From: Bacteroidetes bacterium 46-16
Lineage (GTDB): Bacteria; Bacteroidota; Bacteroidia; Chitinophagales; Chitinophagaceae
Assembly (NCBI GenBank): GCA_001897835.1
Contig: MKUN01000028.1
Coordinates: forward strand, 1 to 64,000
Direction: 5' to 3'
DNA length: 64,000 bases
The notes below the pieces were generated by a model that ran no database searches, had not been told where the DNA came from, and saw only the letters and a program-made list of their open reading frames with translations. The translations under genes and the position numbers were made by a program. Every line of letters starts with the position of its first letter. Positions within the stretch are counted from its first letter, which is position 1. Of this stretch, positions 52,296 to 60,006 are shown piece after piece.

Positions 52296-53240
52296 ATGGC
52301 AAATTTTAAATACAAAAACCAAGAATTTAGCGTAACCTATACCTCTATCAACACCTATGTTGACCAAAATGCAAGTGGTTTTATTCCATCTGTTATAGGT
52401 AAAATAAAAACACTGGATTATGTAACACCAGTATTGGATGTTAAAACATCCAAAGTAATGCCCGTATCAAAACATACATTTGACTTCGTTGATGGCGATG
52501 CTTGTTCAACAATTGCAAATAGCGCAACATCATCACTTGTAGGAGTTACGTTAACTTCAAAGAGATTGAAAACAGAAGAAACATTCTGTTTACAAGATAT
52601 TGAAAAATACTTTCCAGAATGGTGCAAGAGAGGTTCAGATTTACAAGACCTACCATTAGAAGGTGCTTTTATCGCTGAAAAAGAAAAAGCGGTGGCGAAA
52701 TCAATTGACAAAATATTTTGGTTAGGCAATCCATTAATTACTGGTATGATTGCAACAGCGACAGCATCAGGTTGCATTGGATTAACAGCACAAGGATTTG
52801 GTGTATCAACAGGATGGACAGATGGCATATTGAAGACAATAGATAATATGTGTGCATCATTAGATGCTGATGTAAGGTCAGAAGAAGATGAAGTAATATT
52901 TGTTGGGACAGAAATATTTGACAACTATGTGCTTTCTATAAGAAACGTAAACAACTATCATTTAGACCCAGCAGATGTAAAAAATTATGAAACTAGAGTA
53001 GCGGGTAAACCGAATGTTAAGTTAGTTGGTACATCAGGATTAAATGGTTCAAATCTTGCATTTATGCATAAAATGGAATGGACATTTTTTGGAACTGATA
53101 TAATGCCCGATGAAGAATCAATAATGGCTTGGTTTGACAAATCGCTTGACAAATACTGTCTGAGATACAGGGCAAAAATTGCGGTTGCTTTAGCTAACCC
53201 TACATATGCGGCAGTTGCAACTAGTAGAAATACACTATAA
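52296..53240 (+). CDS. Major capsid protein
   Basis: 314 residues. Begins MANFKYKNQEFSVTYTSINTYVDQNASGFIPSVIGKIKTLDYVTPV; contains alternating hydrophobic beta strands and a helical spine (EKEKAVAKSIDKIFWLG), consistent with the HK97 fold of Bacteroidota phages. It directly follows the scaffold, and a stem-loop follows it (53257-53295). Fold assignment is inference from position and pattern. Confidence 0.75.
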   Translation: MANFKYKNQEFSVTYTSINTYVDQNASGFIPSVIGKIKTLDYVTPVLDVKTSKVMPVSKHTFDFVDGDACSTIANSATSSLVGVTLTSKRLKTEETFCLQDIEKYFPEWCKRGSDLQDLPLEGAFIAEKEKAVAKSIDKIFWLGNPLITGMIATATASGCIGLTAQGFGVSTGWTDGILKTIDNMCASLDADVRSEEDEVIFVGTEIFDNYVLSIRNVNNYHLDPADVKNYETRVAGKPNVKLVGTSGLNGSNLAFMHKMEWTFFGTDIMPDEESIMAWFDKSLDKYCLRYRAKIAVALANPTYAAVATSRNTL

Positions 53241-53256
53241 AAAAACAAAATCATTA

Positions 53257-53295
53257 GGAATGTGGTGAGTGTCTATAAGACGCCGCCACAATTCC
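53257..53295 (+). other. Stem-loop after the capsid gene
   Basis: GGAAT/ATTCC (53257-53261 with 53291-53295) and GTGG/CCAC (53262-53265 with 53286-53289) form a bulged stem around a small GTCT/AGAC hairpin (53271-53281). It may stabilise capsid mRNA or reduce read-through; no proper U-tail. Confidence 0.45.
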
Positions 53296-53323
53296 AACTG
53301 AATAAAAAAATACTAATAATAAA

Positions 53324-53836
53324 ATGGCGTGTTCAAATATGAGTCCCACAAACCTTGGATGTAAAGATAACCGTGGTGGTTTATCTAAGGTATGGATAGG
53401 CGACTATACCAATAACCTTACTTATACAATAACTGCTGGTTTAATTGGCACATTCAGTGCTGGTACATCTAGTTTCTATTTAGTAGAGCAACCAAAAAAT
53501 GTTTCAGAATTACAAGAGAAACCAACTTCAAGCCCTGAAAACTGGGGTTACTTTGTTGACCAAACATTGGTTCTTACATTCCCTAAATTAAATGCAGTTA
53601 ATAATAACAAAATTCAAACCTTGATGCAAGGTCGCTTTAGAGCAATAGTTCTTGACAAAAACGGAACATATCACTTTATGGGCGCTCAAGATGGAATTGA
53701 CGCTACAACTGGTGAGGGTGGAACTGGTAAAGTGGGTGCCGATTTAAATGGTTTAACAGTAACATTTACGGCACAAGAACCATACTTAGCATACGAGTTA
53801 AGTCAGACTGCGGCAGCTCAATTAATTGTCCCTTAA
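53324..53836 (+). CDS. Structural protein, tail-tube-like, 170 aa
   Basis: MACSNMSPTNLGCKDNRGGLSKVWIGDYTNNLTYTITAGLIGTFSAGTSSFYLVEQ...; the PENWGYFVDQTLVLTFPKLN and MQGRFRAIVLDKNGTYHFMG segments are beta-rich as in tail tube proteins, and it lies between capsid and a terminator. Bacteroidota phages often have this type after the capsid. Tube role is inference. Confidence 0.55.
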   Translation: MACSNMSPTNLGCKDNRGGLSKVWIGDYTNNLTYTITAGLIGTFSAGTSSFYLVEQPKNVSELQEKPTSSPENWGYFVDQTLVLTFPKLNAVNNNKIQTLMQGRFRAIVLDKNGTYHFMGAQDGIDATTGEGGTGKVGADLNGLTVTFTAQEPYLAYELSQTAAAQLIVP

Positions 53837-53855
53837 TCTTAGGTACAACCGCATT

Positions 53856-53883
53856 AAAACACACCTATTGCTAGGTGTGTTTT
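53856..53883 (+). terminator. Intrinsic terminator within the late region
   Basis: A perfect 12-bp stem AAAACACACCTA/TAGGTGTGTTTT with loop TTGC and terminal T's. It lies between the tube-like gene and 53922, directly ahead of a promoter-like motif. Confidence 0.85.
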
Positions 53884-53896
53884 GTCATTAATAAAC

Positions 53897-53917
53897 TTTT
53901 GAAAATAGATATATAAG
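53897..53917 (+). promoter_or_regulatory. Candidate phage promoter motif
   Basis: TTTTGAAA followed by ATATATAAG (53909-53917), 4 bp before ATG 53922, right after a terminator. The clearest member of the family. Confidence 0.5.
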
Positions 53918-53921
53918 GTAT

Positions 53922-54194
53922 ATGGCAAGAAATATTACATACAGAATATCCGATTTAACGCCTAAAGAAGATGCTTTAGATACGGAGATAGTATTACCAA
54001 ACGGACAGATACAAGCCCTTAGATACGTAGAAACAGGGCTATACAAACATCTATACATATCAGGCTACTCAAACCTTTTTGATATTGAAACGGAAGATAT
54101 AACACCTGATACAGATGATATACAAACTGCTTTAGCAACTTCATTAGGCTTTACACAAAGCGATAGAGGTAGCATAGGTGGTAGCGATGAATAA
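53922..54194 (+). CDS. Small structural or connector protein, 90 aa
   Basis: MARNITYRISDLTPKEDALDTEIVLPNGQIQALRYVETGLYKHLYISGYSNLFDIETEDITPDTDD...; acidic. No family recognised. It begins a new transcription unit after the terminator at 53856 and precedes the portal by two genes. Confidence 0.55.
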   Translation: MARNITYRISDLTPKEDALDTEIVLPNGQIQALRYVETGLYKHLYISGYSNLFDIETEDITPDTDDIQTALATSLGFTQSDRGSIGGSDE

Positions 54195-54208
54195 AAATTA
54201 AACAATCA

Positions 54209-54601
54209 ATGTTATACCTGAATGTAGCTAGTGCCAGTAAAGTAACAGTGACACTATATGAGGCAGCACAAAATGTAGATAATCCATTTTTTACATGGAA
54301 ACTCTTTAATGCAGAAAATGAAGTAGTATTTACGGCTGATGATATTTCACCAGTTCCTTACTACTACAATTCATTTACTATTTCAGTTGCAACCTATTCA
54401 GGATTAACAGCGGGAATAATTAATGTAGAAACTGGACAATATACCTATGAAGTGTATGAGATGGAAAATCAGTATGATTTGAATTTGTCCAATGCAATTG
54501 GAATGGTTGAAACTGGTATTTTAAATATCGTGGGCACTCATTCAGAAACTAAAGCCTATGTCAAAGCTGACAATAAAATTAAGGCTTATAAAAAACGATA
54601 G
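54209..54601 (+). CDS. Unknown structural protein, 130 aa
   Basis: MLYLNVASASKVTVTLYEAAQNVDNPFFTWKLFNAENEVVFTADDISPVPYYYNSFTISV...; beta-rich, like a small Ig-type virion protein. It lies just before the portal gene (gap 7 bp). Confidence 0.55.
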   Translation: MLYLNVASASKVTVTLYEAAQNVDNPFFTWKLFNAENEVVFTADDISPVPYYYNSFTISVATYSGLTAGIINVETGQYTYEVYEMENQYDLNLSNAIGMVETGILNIVGTHSETKAYVKADNKIKAYKKR

Positions 54602-54608
54602 ACTATGA

Positions 54609-55895
54609 ATGTTAGATAATAACAACCTACACAATGTTGATGGGCAATTTTACAAAGTAATCAATCTAAACGCCACACCTTTAGACTACAAAGAAAGTAC
54701 ACATCTTGGCGTGGTTAAATTTGGTAAAGACAATAATTACCCGCAATACCTATTAGACCTTTTAAATAAAAGTACCAGCCACTCGGCAATAGTAAAGAAT
54801 AAAGCTGCTATGATTGGTGGCGGTGGATGGGACACTTCATCATTAACTGACCCAGCTAAAATATTCTTGCAAAATAAGGGGGGTGGTAAAGGTAAATCGG
54901 CTGATGAAATTGTAAAGATGAATGCCGAGGATTTGGAAACCTATAATGCCTTTGCATTAAAAGTAATTCCTAGCCGGGATAGAACTACAATTGGTGGCAT
55001 TGAATACGTTGACCCGTATAAATTGCGCATTGAAGAAACTAACCCTGATTTTCCTGATGTAGAAAACTACTTTATTGGTGATGACTGGTCAAAATACAGA
55101 GTAAATAAAATATGGTATCAAGGTTTTAATCCTGATACATTCCTAAAATCAGGGGCGCAAATACTTTATGTAAGAGGTAGCAAACCACAGGGCTTAAATA
55201 AATATACCTTACCTGATTACTATTCGGCAATCAATTCTATTCTAGCAGAATATGAAATATCAGCCTACCATCTAAATAATATTCAAAACAGCTTTTCACC
55301 TAACATAGTAATCAATCATAGAACTGGTCAACCAACACCTGAACAATTTGAGATGTATATAAGGCAAATGAATAGAGATTATACAGGTGCTACGGGAAAC
55401 AAGATACTGCATATGTTTAGCGATAAAGATAATAATGCAGTAGTAACACCTATTCCTTCCGGCGATAGTGATGGTGCATACAAAGATTTAAGTAAGAATA
55501 TACAAGACAACATATTTGTCGGTCACCAAGTAAATAACCCAGCTCTTATGGGTGTTAGAGTTCCTGGCGAATTAGGTAATACAAATGACCTTACTAAAGA
55601 TTTGGCAAGATTTCAAGAACAGCAAATTTCACCAAGGCAGAAAATAATTGAAGATGCCTATACAAAGATACTAAGTGCTAAAGGCATCAATGATAAATTA
55701 AAGCTACAAAGGTTTACAATTGATGTAAAGGTTGACATATCAGTTGGTGACTTGCTTTCAATATTAACATCGGCTTGTCCTGATGAGCAAAAGATACAAA
55801 TAATGGTAGCTATCGGTTATTCAGAGAAAGAAGCTACAAAACTTGTAAAAAGCGGACAAAAACCGCCACAAAATGATCCTACACAGAATGGCTAA
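54609..55895 (+). CDS. Portal protein
   Basis: 428 residues. FGKDNNYPQYLLDLLNKSTSHSAIVKNKAAMIGGGGW at the N terminus, SAINSILAEYEISAYHLNNIQNSFSPNIVINHRTGQPTPEQFEMYIRQMNRDYTGATGNKILHMF and PALMGVRVPGELGNTNDLTKDLARFQEQQISPRQKIIEDAYTKIL are typical of Bacteroidota phage portals. The dodecameric ring forms the DNA channel and docks terminase. Its place after the capsid and tail genes is unusual. Confidence 0.82.
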   Translation: MLDNNNLHNVDGQFYKVINLNATPLDYKESTHLGVVKFGKDNNYPQYLLDLLNKSTSHSAIVKNKAAMIGGGGWDTSSLTDPAKIFLQNKGGGKGKSADEIVKMNAEDLETYNAFALKVIPSRDRTTIGGIEYVDPYKLRIEETNPDFPDVENYFIGDDWSKYRVNKIWYQGFNPDTFLKSGAQILYVRGSKPQGLNKYTLPDYYSAINSILAEYEISAYHLNNIQNSFSPNIVINHRTGQPTPEQFEMYIRQMNRDYTGATGNKILHMFSDKDNNAVVTPIPSGDSDGAYKDLSKNIQDNIFVGHQVNNPALMGVRVPGELGNTNDLTKDLARFQEQQISPRQKIIEDAYTKILSAKGINDKLKLQRFTIDVKVDISVGDLLSILTSACPDEQKIQIMVAIGYSEKEATKLVKSGQKPPQNDPTQNG

Positions 55896-56439
55896 TTACA
55901 TAACCTTTATAGACACTGAATATTTATTTGATGAATGTGGCTTTGATAAGAACATTGACCCTAAGATTTTAGAACCAATTATAATCAAAGTGCAAGATGT
56001 TTTCATTGAACCTGTATTAGGCACTACTCTATTTCAAAAGTTAATGGATGATGTGGCTACTGATACGCTTGCTAATCAGTATAAGACGCTTTTAGAGGAT
56101 TATATAATGAAAGCCATGGCATCGTGGGTGGAAGTTTATTCAAAAACCAAATTGAATTACAGACCTACTAATAAGAACGTAGCTAAAAAGAGTTCTGAAT
56201 ATTCACAAGCTAGTGACATGGAAGAAATAGATTCTCTTAAAGCCGAGGATAGGCATTTTGCCGAAACATATACTAGTAGGATAACTAAATATATACACGA
56301 TAACATTACCCTTTTTCCTGAACACTATGATTACTCACACTTAGTAACTGTACCGCCAATTAATAATCACTTTATCGGTGGTATGTATATCGGTGGTAAA
56401 AGATATTGGGACAATAACGATTTAAGATATGTCAGATAA
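55888..56439 (+). CDS. Head-tail connector protein, 183 aa
   Basis: ATG 55888, overlapping the portal stop by 8 bp: MANYITFIDTEYLFDECGFDKNIDPKILEPIIIKVQDVFIEPVLGTTLFQKL, helical. The IEPVLGT.L motif is common in Bacteroidota phage connectors of the gp6/DUF6712-like kind. Family naming is from memory. Confidence 0.65.
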   Translation: MANYITFIDTEYLFDECGFDKNIDPKILEPIIIKVQDVFIEPVLGTTLFQKLMDDVATDTLANQYKTLLEDYIMKAMASWVEVYSKTKLNYRPTNKNVAKKSSEYSQASDMEEIDSLKAEDRHFAETYTSRITKYIHDNITLFPEHYDYSHLVTVPPINNHFIGGMYIGGKRYWDNNDLRYVR

Positions 56440-56560
56440 GAAGAAAACGAGAGGCATTAATAAAGCTAATGAGGCAAAGATTTTGGCTTTAGTAAGTCAA
56501 GAACAAAAAATAAATAAACAAAGTGAAACAAGCGTTCAACTGGATACTAAACCATCTTAG
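56429..56560 (+). CDS. Small basic protein, 43 aa
   Basis: MSDKKKTRGINKANEAKILALVSQEQKINKQSETSVQLDTKPS; overlaps the connector stop and the holin start, so it is translationally linked to both. No transmembrane helix, function unknown. Confidence 0.5.
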   Translation: MSDKKKTRGINKANEAKILALVSQEQKINKQSETSVQLDTKPS

Positions 56561-56993
56561 CGAAGTATCAATTGCCGTAGTGGCATTAATACTACCTATC
56601 AAACCACTATTAGGCTGGATGATGGCCCTAATACTAATTGATTTAATGACAGGTATATGGGCTGCCTACAAAAGGGGTGAAAAGATTACATCTAAAGGAT
56701 TAAGACGTACACCTATAAAGCTGGGTGGGTATCTGATAGCAATTATTGCATCGGCAATTATACAGCTACCTATTTTCATTGGTGACTTAATACCGATTAC
56801 AAGATGTGTAGCTACGTTCTTGGCAGTAGTAGAGTTAAAGAGTATAGGAGAAAATATTACCAGTTTAACGGGTGTTCCCATCGGTAACATTATAAAAGGG
56901 CTATTTAAGAATAAGGACGTTATTAAAGAGATTGCTGGGTCAGATGATACGAATACATCAGAAACAGAAACGGACGTCCCAAATAAGTCCTAA
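56523..56993 (+). CDS. Phage holin
   Basis: 156 residues from GTG 56523. Three to four helices (VSIAVVALILPIKPLLGWMMALILIDLMTGIWAAY, GGYLIAIIASAIIQLPIFIGDLI, VATFLAVVELKSIGENI) with DLMTGIWAAYKRGEKITSKGLRRTPIK; typical of toxin-secretion/phage-lysis (PF05105-like) holins. It should form membrane holes at lysis. An adjacent endolysin would be expected but none is recognised. Confidence 0.82.
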   Translation: MKQAFNWILNHLSEVSIAVVALILPIKPLLGWMMALILIDLMTGIWAAYKRGEKITSKGLRRTPIKLGGYLIAIIASAIIQLPIFIGDLIPITRCVATFLAVVELKSIGENITSLTGVPIGNIIKGLFKNKDVIKEIAGSDDTNTSETETDVPNKS

Positions 56994-57009
56994 ATAGCTA
57001 AAAAATGAC

Positions 57010-57029
57010 TTTTGGGAACTAATATATAG
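57010..57029 (+). promoter_or_regulatory. Promoter-like phage motif after holin
   Basis: TTTTGGGAACTAATATATAG, close to the family consensus. It points to only about 30 nt before a terminator, so it may be unused or drive a very short RNA. Confidence 0.3.
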
Positions 57030-57060
57030 TATGTGATGTGAATGATTAATTTTTATGAAA

Positions 57061-57083
57061 AAAGCCCCCAATTTGGGGGCTTT
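57061..57083. terminator. Bidirectional terminator
   Basis: AAAGCCCCCA/TGGGGGCTTT with loop ATT, between the holin and the convergent gene at 57105. Confidence 0.88.
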
Positions 57084-57104
57084 GCTGCTTTAAGTAGCTA
57101 CTGA

Positions 57105-57386
57105 CTAAATCACAGTCCATAAATCAACTGTATCAGTATTCTTTTTCTTCCATGTTTCTAATGCTTTTAAAAGCTTAGTCTTTGAAGCATCATCAGGTAC
57201 AGTAATAACACCGTTATAACCTACCTTTTCTTTTGCAAATCTTGCACCCTTTACTGATGATGCAATGTCTTTAACCCAATTGCGCCAAAAGTGGTAAGTT
57301 GTCTTAGCTACTGCAATTGGTTCTGTTTTTGCTACTGGTGCTGCTTTCTTTGCTGCTGTCTTTTTGTTGTTTGTTGCTGTTGCCAT
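57105..57386 (-). CDS. Small basic protein with Ala/Lys-rich N terminus, 93 aa
   Basis: MATATNNKKTAAKKAAPVAKTEPIAVAKTTYHFWRNWVKDIASSVKGARFAKEKVGYNGVITVPDDASKTKLLKALETWKKKN: the N-terminal Ala/Lys tail recalls histone-like or DNA-binding proteins, but the rest is unknown. Its upstream region (57387-57514) shares two motifs with the terS flanks. Confidence 0.55.
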   Translation of the reverse strand: MATATNNKKTAAKKAAPVAKTEPIAVAKTTYHFWRNWVKDIASSVKGARFAKEKVGYNGVITVPDDASKTKLLKALETWKKKNTDTVDLWTVI

Positions 57387-57514
57387 ATCATTTTGTTTTT
57401 GATAAGGCTAATGTCAGGAGGATATACCGCACGGCGGAATTTCCGTGATGGTTATTATTTATGGGAAAACAGGATATAGAGTATATCCCTAGTTTAGACC
57501 TATAATGTGGACAA
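57387..57514. other. Non-coding stretch with shared motifs
   Basis: Contains GGCGGAATTTCCGTGATG (57433-57450; close copy at 36316-36332), hairpin GGATATA-GAG-TATATCC (57472-57488), and CTAGTTTAGACCTAT (57489-57503), the exact reverse complement of 37087-37101. Confidence 0.5.
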
Positions 57515-58105
57515 CTATGCTACTCCAAACACATCTCTATACAAACAAAAGCACCTTTTTTGTTTCTCAATTGTTTTCTTTAATAGTGATTTAACTTCTT
57601 TATTCGCTTTCAATAATTCTAAATCACTTTGTTTAAGTGGGTAAGTTTTTGCCAGCTTAATATCTAACTTGGTTTCTAACTTGTTTACTTTACCATAGCT
57701 TTTATCAAGGGTCTTTTTATTGTATTTCCTTTCATTCCAATCTACATTCTCTAAATAGTCTAGTTCTGATAGGTTGAAAATATAAGTTCCCTGTGGTGTA
57801 GTGTTGATGTATAGTATTGATGCCCCAGTTCCTACGGAAACTGCTTTTAAGTCTTTATACTTAATTTTCTCTAGCATCAAATCATCATAGTGTGTGTTTC
57901 TGATTTTCATTTCTATTACATAGCTCTTTCGCATTGAATGGGTTTCTTTGTCAAATAGCATTACATAGGCATCATAAACATCTTGGCTTTCGGCTGCTGT
58001 GAAATAATATTCAATATTGTATTTGGCTTTATTAAAAATGCCATTAATTATATTATCTAATAAAACACGTTCATCCTTTGATTGGTTAATAAAATACTGC
58101 TGCAT
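57515..58105 (-). CDS. PD-(D/E)XK-nuclease-like cargo protein, 196 aa
   Basis: YDAYVMLFD then SYVIEMKIRN places Asp45 and Glu65-x-Lys67 in a D-xn-E-x-K pattern within predicted beta strands, the core of PD-(D/E)XK nucleases. The C-terminal third is Lys-rich and helical. It may be a small restriction or defence nuclease carried by the prophage, but the family is not certain and the motif is short. Confidence 0.45.
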   Translation of the reverse strand: MQQYFINQSKDERVLLDNIINGIFNKAKYNIEYYFTAAESQDVYDAYVMLFDKETHSMRKSYVIEMKIRNTHYDDLMLEKIKYKDLKAVSVGTGASILYINTTPQGTYIFNLSELDYLENVDWNERKYNKKTLDKSYGKVNKLETKLDIKLAKTYPLKQSDLELLKANKEVKSLLKKTIEKQKRCFCLYRDVFGVA

Positions 58106-58149
58106 ACAATATCTATTAACCTATAAATGTTAAATCTTGAATTACTGGA

Positions 58150-58179
58150 TTGTTTATCTATAAAACGGTTCTACCTTTG
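58150..58179 (+). promoter_or_regulatory. Promoter of 58203 gene
   Basis: TTG (58150-58152), 19 bp, TACCTTTG (58172-58179): consensus -7 and good spacing; the host-type promoter suggests expression in the lysogen. Confidence 0.65.
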
Positions 58180-58202
58180 ATGCCCACAAAAATATTTTAG
58201 TT

Positions 58203-58451
58203 ATGACTTGGCAAGAAAAATTTACAGAATTACAGAAAGCATTTATTGAGAAAGGCAACGTTTATATCCCATTAGAAAAGGAGATAACTAGCGTTAAAGG
58301 CTTTGGTGATATGGATGAATTGAGCGCCTATTACAAAGCAAAAAAGGAATGGCAGTTAGCAGGTAACCAGTACAACGATTTTTTATCAAGAATACACGGT
58401 AAAAATATTGACCCAAATGGTGAATATAACCCAGCTATCTTGTTAAACTAA
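58203..58451 (+). CDS. Unknown cargo protein, 82 aa
   Basis: MTWQEKFTELQKAFIEKGNVYIPLEKEITSVKGFGDMDELSAYYKAKKEWQLAGNQYNDFLSRIHG...; helical. It has its own host-type promoter and overlaps the convergent gene by 17 bp. Function unknown. Confidence 0.6.
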   Translation: MTWQEKFTELQKAFIEKGNVYIPLEKEITSVKGFGDMDELSAYYKAKKEWQLAGNQYNDFLSRIHGKNIDPNGEYNPAILLN

Positions 58452-58680
58452 GTTTTAGTTCTTTCACTAGTTGCTTAATTATAGCCCTATCAACAATGTT
58501 TGCATCAGTGTATAGACTTTTCAAATAGTCTATGCAGGCGTCCGGGCTTTGCTTAAAAAGCTTGTTTATAGGGGTCAATTTTGAAAATCCTTTCCTAAAA
58601 GCATATTCATTATTAGGCAGAACATAAAACAATTCACCTAAGGTTGATTGTCTTAACATGGTATATACTCTATTGTTCAC
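58435..58680 (-). CDS. Unknown cargo protein, 81 aa
   Basis: MNNRVYTMLRQSTLGELFYVLPNNEYAFRKGFSKLTPINKLFKQSPDACIDYLKSLYTD...; helical and basic. Overlaps the 58203 gene convergently and is divergent from 58704. Function unknown. Confidence 0.5.
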   Translation of the reverse strand: MNNRVYTMLRQSTLGELFYVLPNNEYAFRKGFSKLTPINKLFKQSPDACIDYLKSLYTDANIVDRAIIKQLVKELKLSLTR

Positions 58681-58703
58681 AAAGTATATATTAACTTTAT
58701 AGT

Positions 58704-59558
58704 ATGCCTGACAAGAAAATGTTTTTTGCCTATTTTGATTTACTAGGATATAAAGATGTAAATCTCGGTTCTAATCCCAGTAAGCAACCTTCTATGCAAG
58801 AACTGGCGAGGTTTACCGATTTAATGCAGGGTGCAATAGAGCATTCATTGACTGATGAATTGAAATTTGCTAAAGATGGTAGGAGCGTTATTATAGATGT
58901 TGATGCAGTAAAAATTCAAACCATAGTTTTCAGTGATACAATAATATTTTTTACCAGAGGTGATACTGTAAAAGACTATCTAGAAGTCTTAAAAGTTGCT
59001 TACACTTTTAATTGGCGAAGCTTGCAAGTTGGTTTCCCTTCCAGAGGTATAGTATATTATGGTGATTTCAATCTAATCTCTGGTCCCGTACCTAAAGCAA
59101 ATGGTCAAAATATCATTCAATATACGTTAGGTTATGGCCCTGCGGGAATGGAAGCACATTTAAAATGTGATTTACAAGAATGGGCTGGCGCTTGTATAGA
59201 TAAATCAGCTTATGAAATTTTAGCGGCTGACCCTGATGGGAAAAAGGTTTTGGACAATGTTAGTGTAGATTATGAGATACCATTTAAAAATGGGGACTAT
59301 AAGTTCTTTTCCAGTTTTATCAACAAATATATTTATGCAAGACCTCATAAACTAATAAAGCGTTTTGGCGTATTTTCTAACAGAGCCTTGCGACTGTATC
59401 AAAATGTAGGTGAAACTAAGTTTATCTTTGAAAGTGTTGAAAGTCATTTTAAAGCATTCGGTAAGCAGATAAAAGGGTCGGTTGTAGATAAATTTGAAAA
59501 TACTAAAAGGTTCATTACTCATTTAAGTGAACTAACAAAAGCAATGGAAGAAAAGTAA
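58704..59558 (+). CDS. Nucleotidyl-cyclase-fold protein, 284 aa
   Basis: The pattern follows class III cyclases: FFAYFDLLGYKDVN (first metal Asp12), IVFSDTIIFF (Asp78 in SD instead of GD), SRGIVYYGDF (about 113-122) and LGYGPAGMEAHL (about 151). No membrane segment. Proteins of this type occur in mobile and defence regions, and nucleotide cyclases drive Pycsar defence; no Pycsar effector is adjacent. Whether it makes a cyclic nucleotide is open, as the second metal motif is changed and the transition-state pair is unclear. Confidence 0.5.
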   Translation: MPDKKMFFAYFDLLGYKDVNLGSNPSKQPSMQELARFTDLMQGAIEHSLTDELKFAKDGRSVIIDVDAVKIQTIVFSDTIIFFTRGDTVKDYLEVLKVAYTFNWRSLQVGFPSRGIVYYGDFNLISGPVPKANGQNIIQYTLGYGPAGMEAHLKCDLQEWAGACIDKSAYEILAADPDGKKVLDNVSVDYEIPFKNGDYKFFSSFINKYIYARPHKLIKRFGVFSNRALRLYQNVGETKFIFESVESHFKAFGKQIKGSVVDKFENTKRFITHLSELTKAMEEK

Positions 59559-59569
59559 TAATTATTCCA

Positions 59570-59598
59570 TTTGTGATAACAAATACTAACCTAATTTG
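59570..59598 (+). promoter_or_regulatory. Promoter of 59621 gene
   Basis: TTTG (59570-59573), 18 bp, TAATTTG (59592-59598), which resembles the -7 box with one base fewer. Confidence 0.5.
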
Positions 59599-59620
59599 CA
59601 CTCTCACTAAAATAAATACA

Positions 59621-59944
59621 ATGAAAAATTTTAGAGATTACACATGGGCAGAACTTGACCATTTAGTGGTTAATAAGCAGGATACAGAGTTTATCCTTGA
59701 TAGAGCCGATACCGTTGTTACATTAGCAGGGACACCAATAGATGTGGGTTTTGAAGTGCCGCCTATTATTTACACACAGGCTGCAATGAATAAGGCAATA
59801 GGCTTTACATCTACCGATACACCTGCTGGTAAATATCAATACTTTATGCTGGTTGTGTATAACAATAATGGCAAGCTTTTCTACAATGAAAACGATAAAG
59901 ATAGCTATGTGGTAAAATTGCGCTGGATGCGTTATAACCCTTAA
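59621..59944 (+). CDS. Unknown cargo protein, 107 aa
   Basis: ATG 59621 is preferred (MKNFRDYTWAELDHLVVNKQDTEFILDRADTVVTLAGTPIDVGFEVPPII...), since a longer frame from 59573 would overlap the promoter. Beta-rich with no recognised domain. Last gene before attR. Confidence 0.55.
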   Translation: MKNFRDYTWAELDHLVVNKQDTEFILDRADTVVTLAGTPIDVGFEVPPIIYTQAAMNKAIGFTSTDTPAGKYQYFMLVVYNNNGKLFYNENDKDSYVVKLRWMRYNP

Positions 59945-60006
59945 AACCATAGAAACTGAAACAAATCTGTTGAAAACCCTATTTTCTAACTGATTGATTA
60001 TCAGTC

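Noticed and set aside
59573-59620. Earlier start of the 59621 gene
   Set aside because: It lies within the promoter elements at 59570-59598.
58704-59944. Complete Pycsar defence pair
   Set aside because: The second gene has no membrane, TIR or nucleotide-binding features, so no effector is supported.
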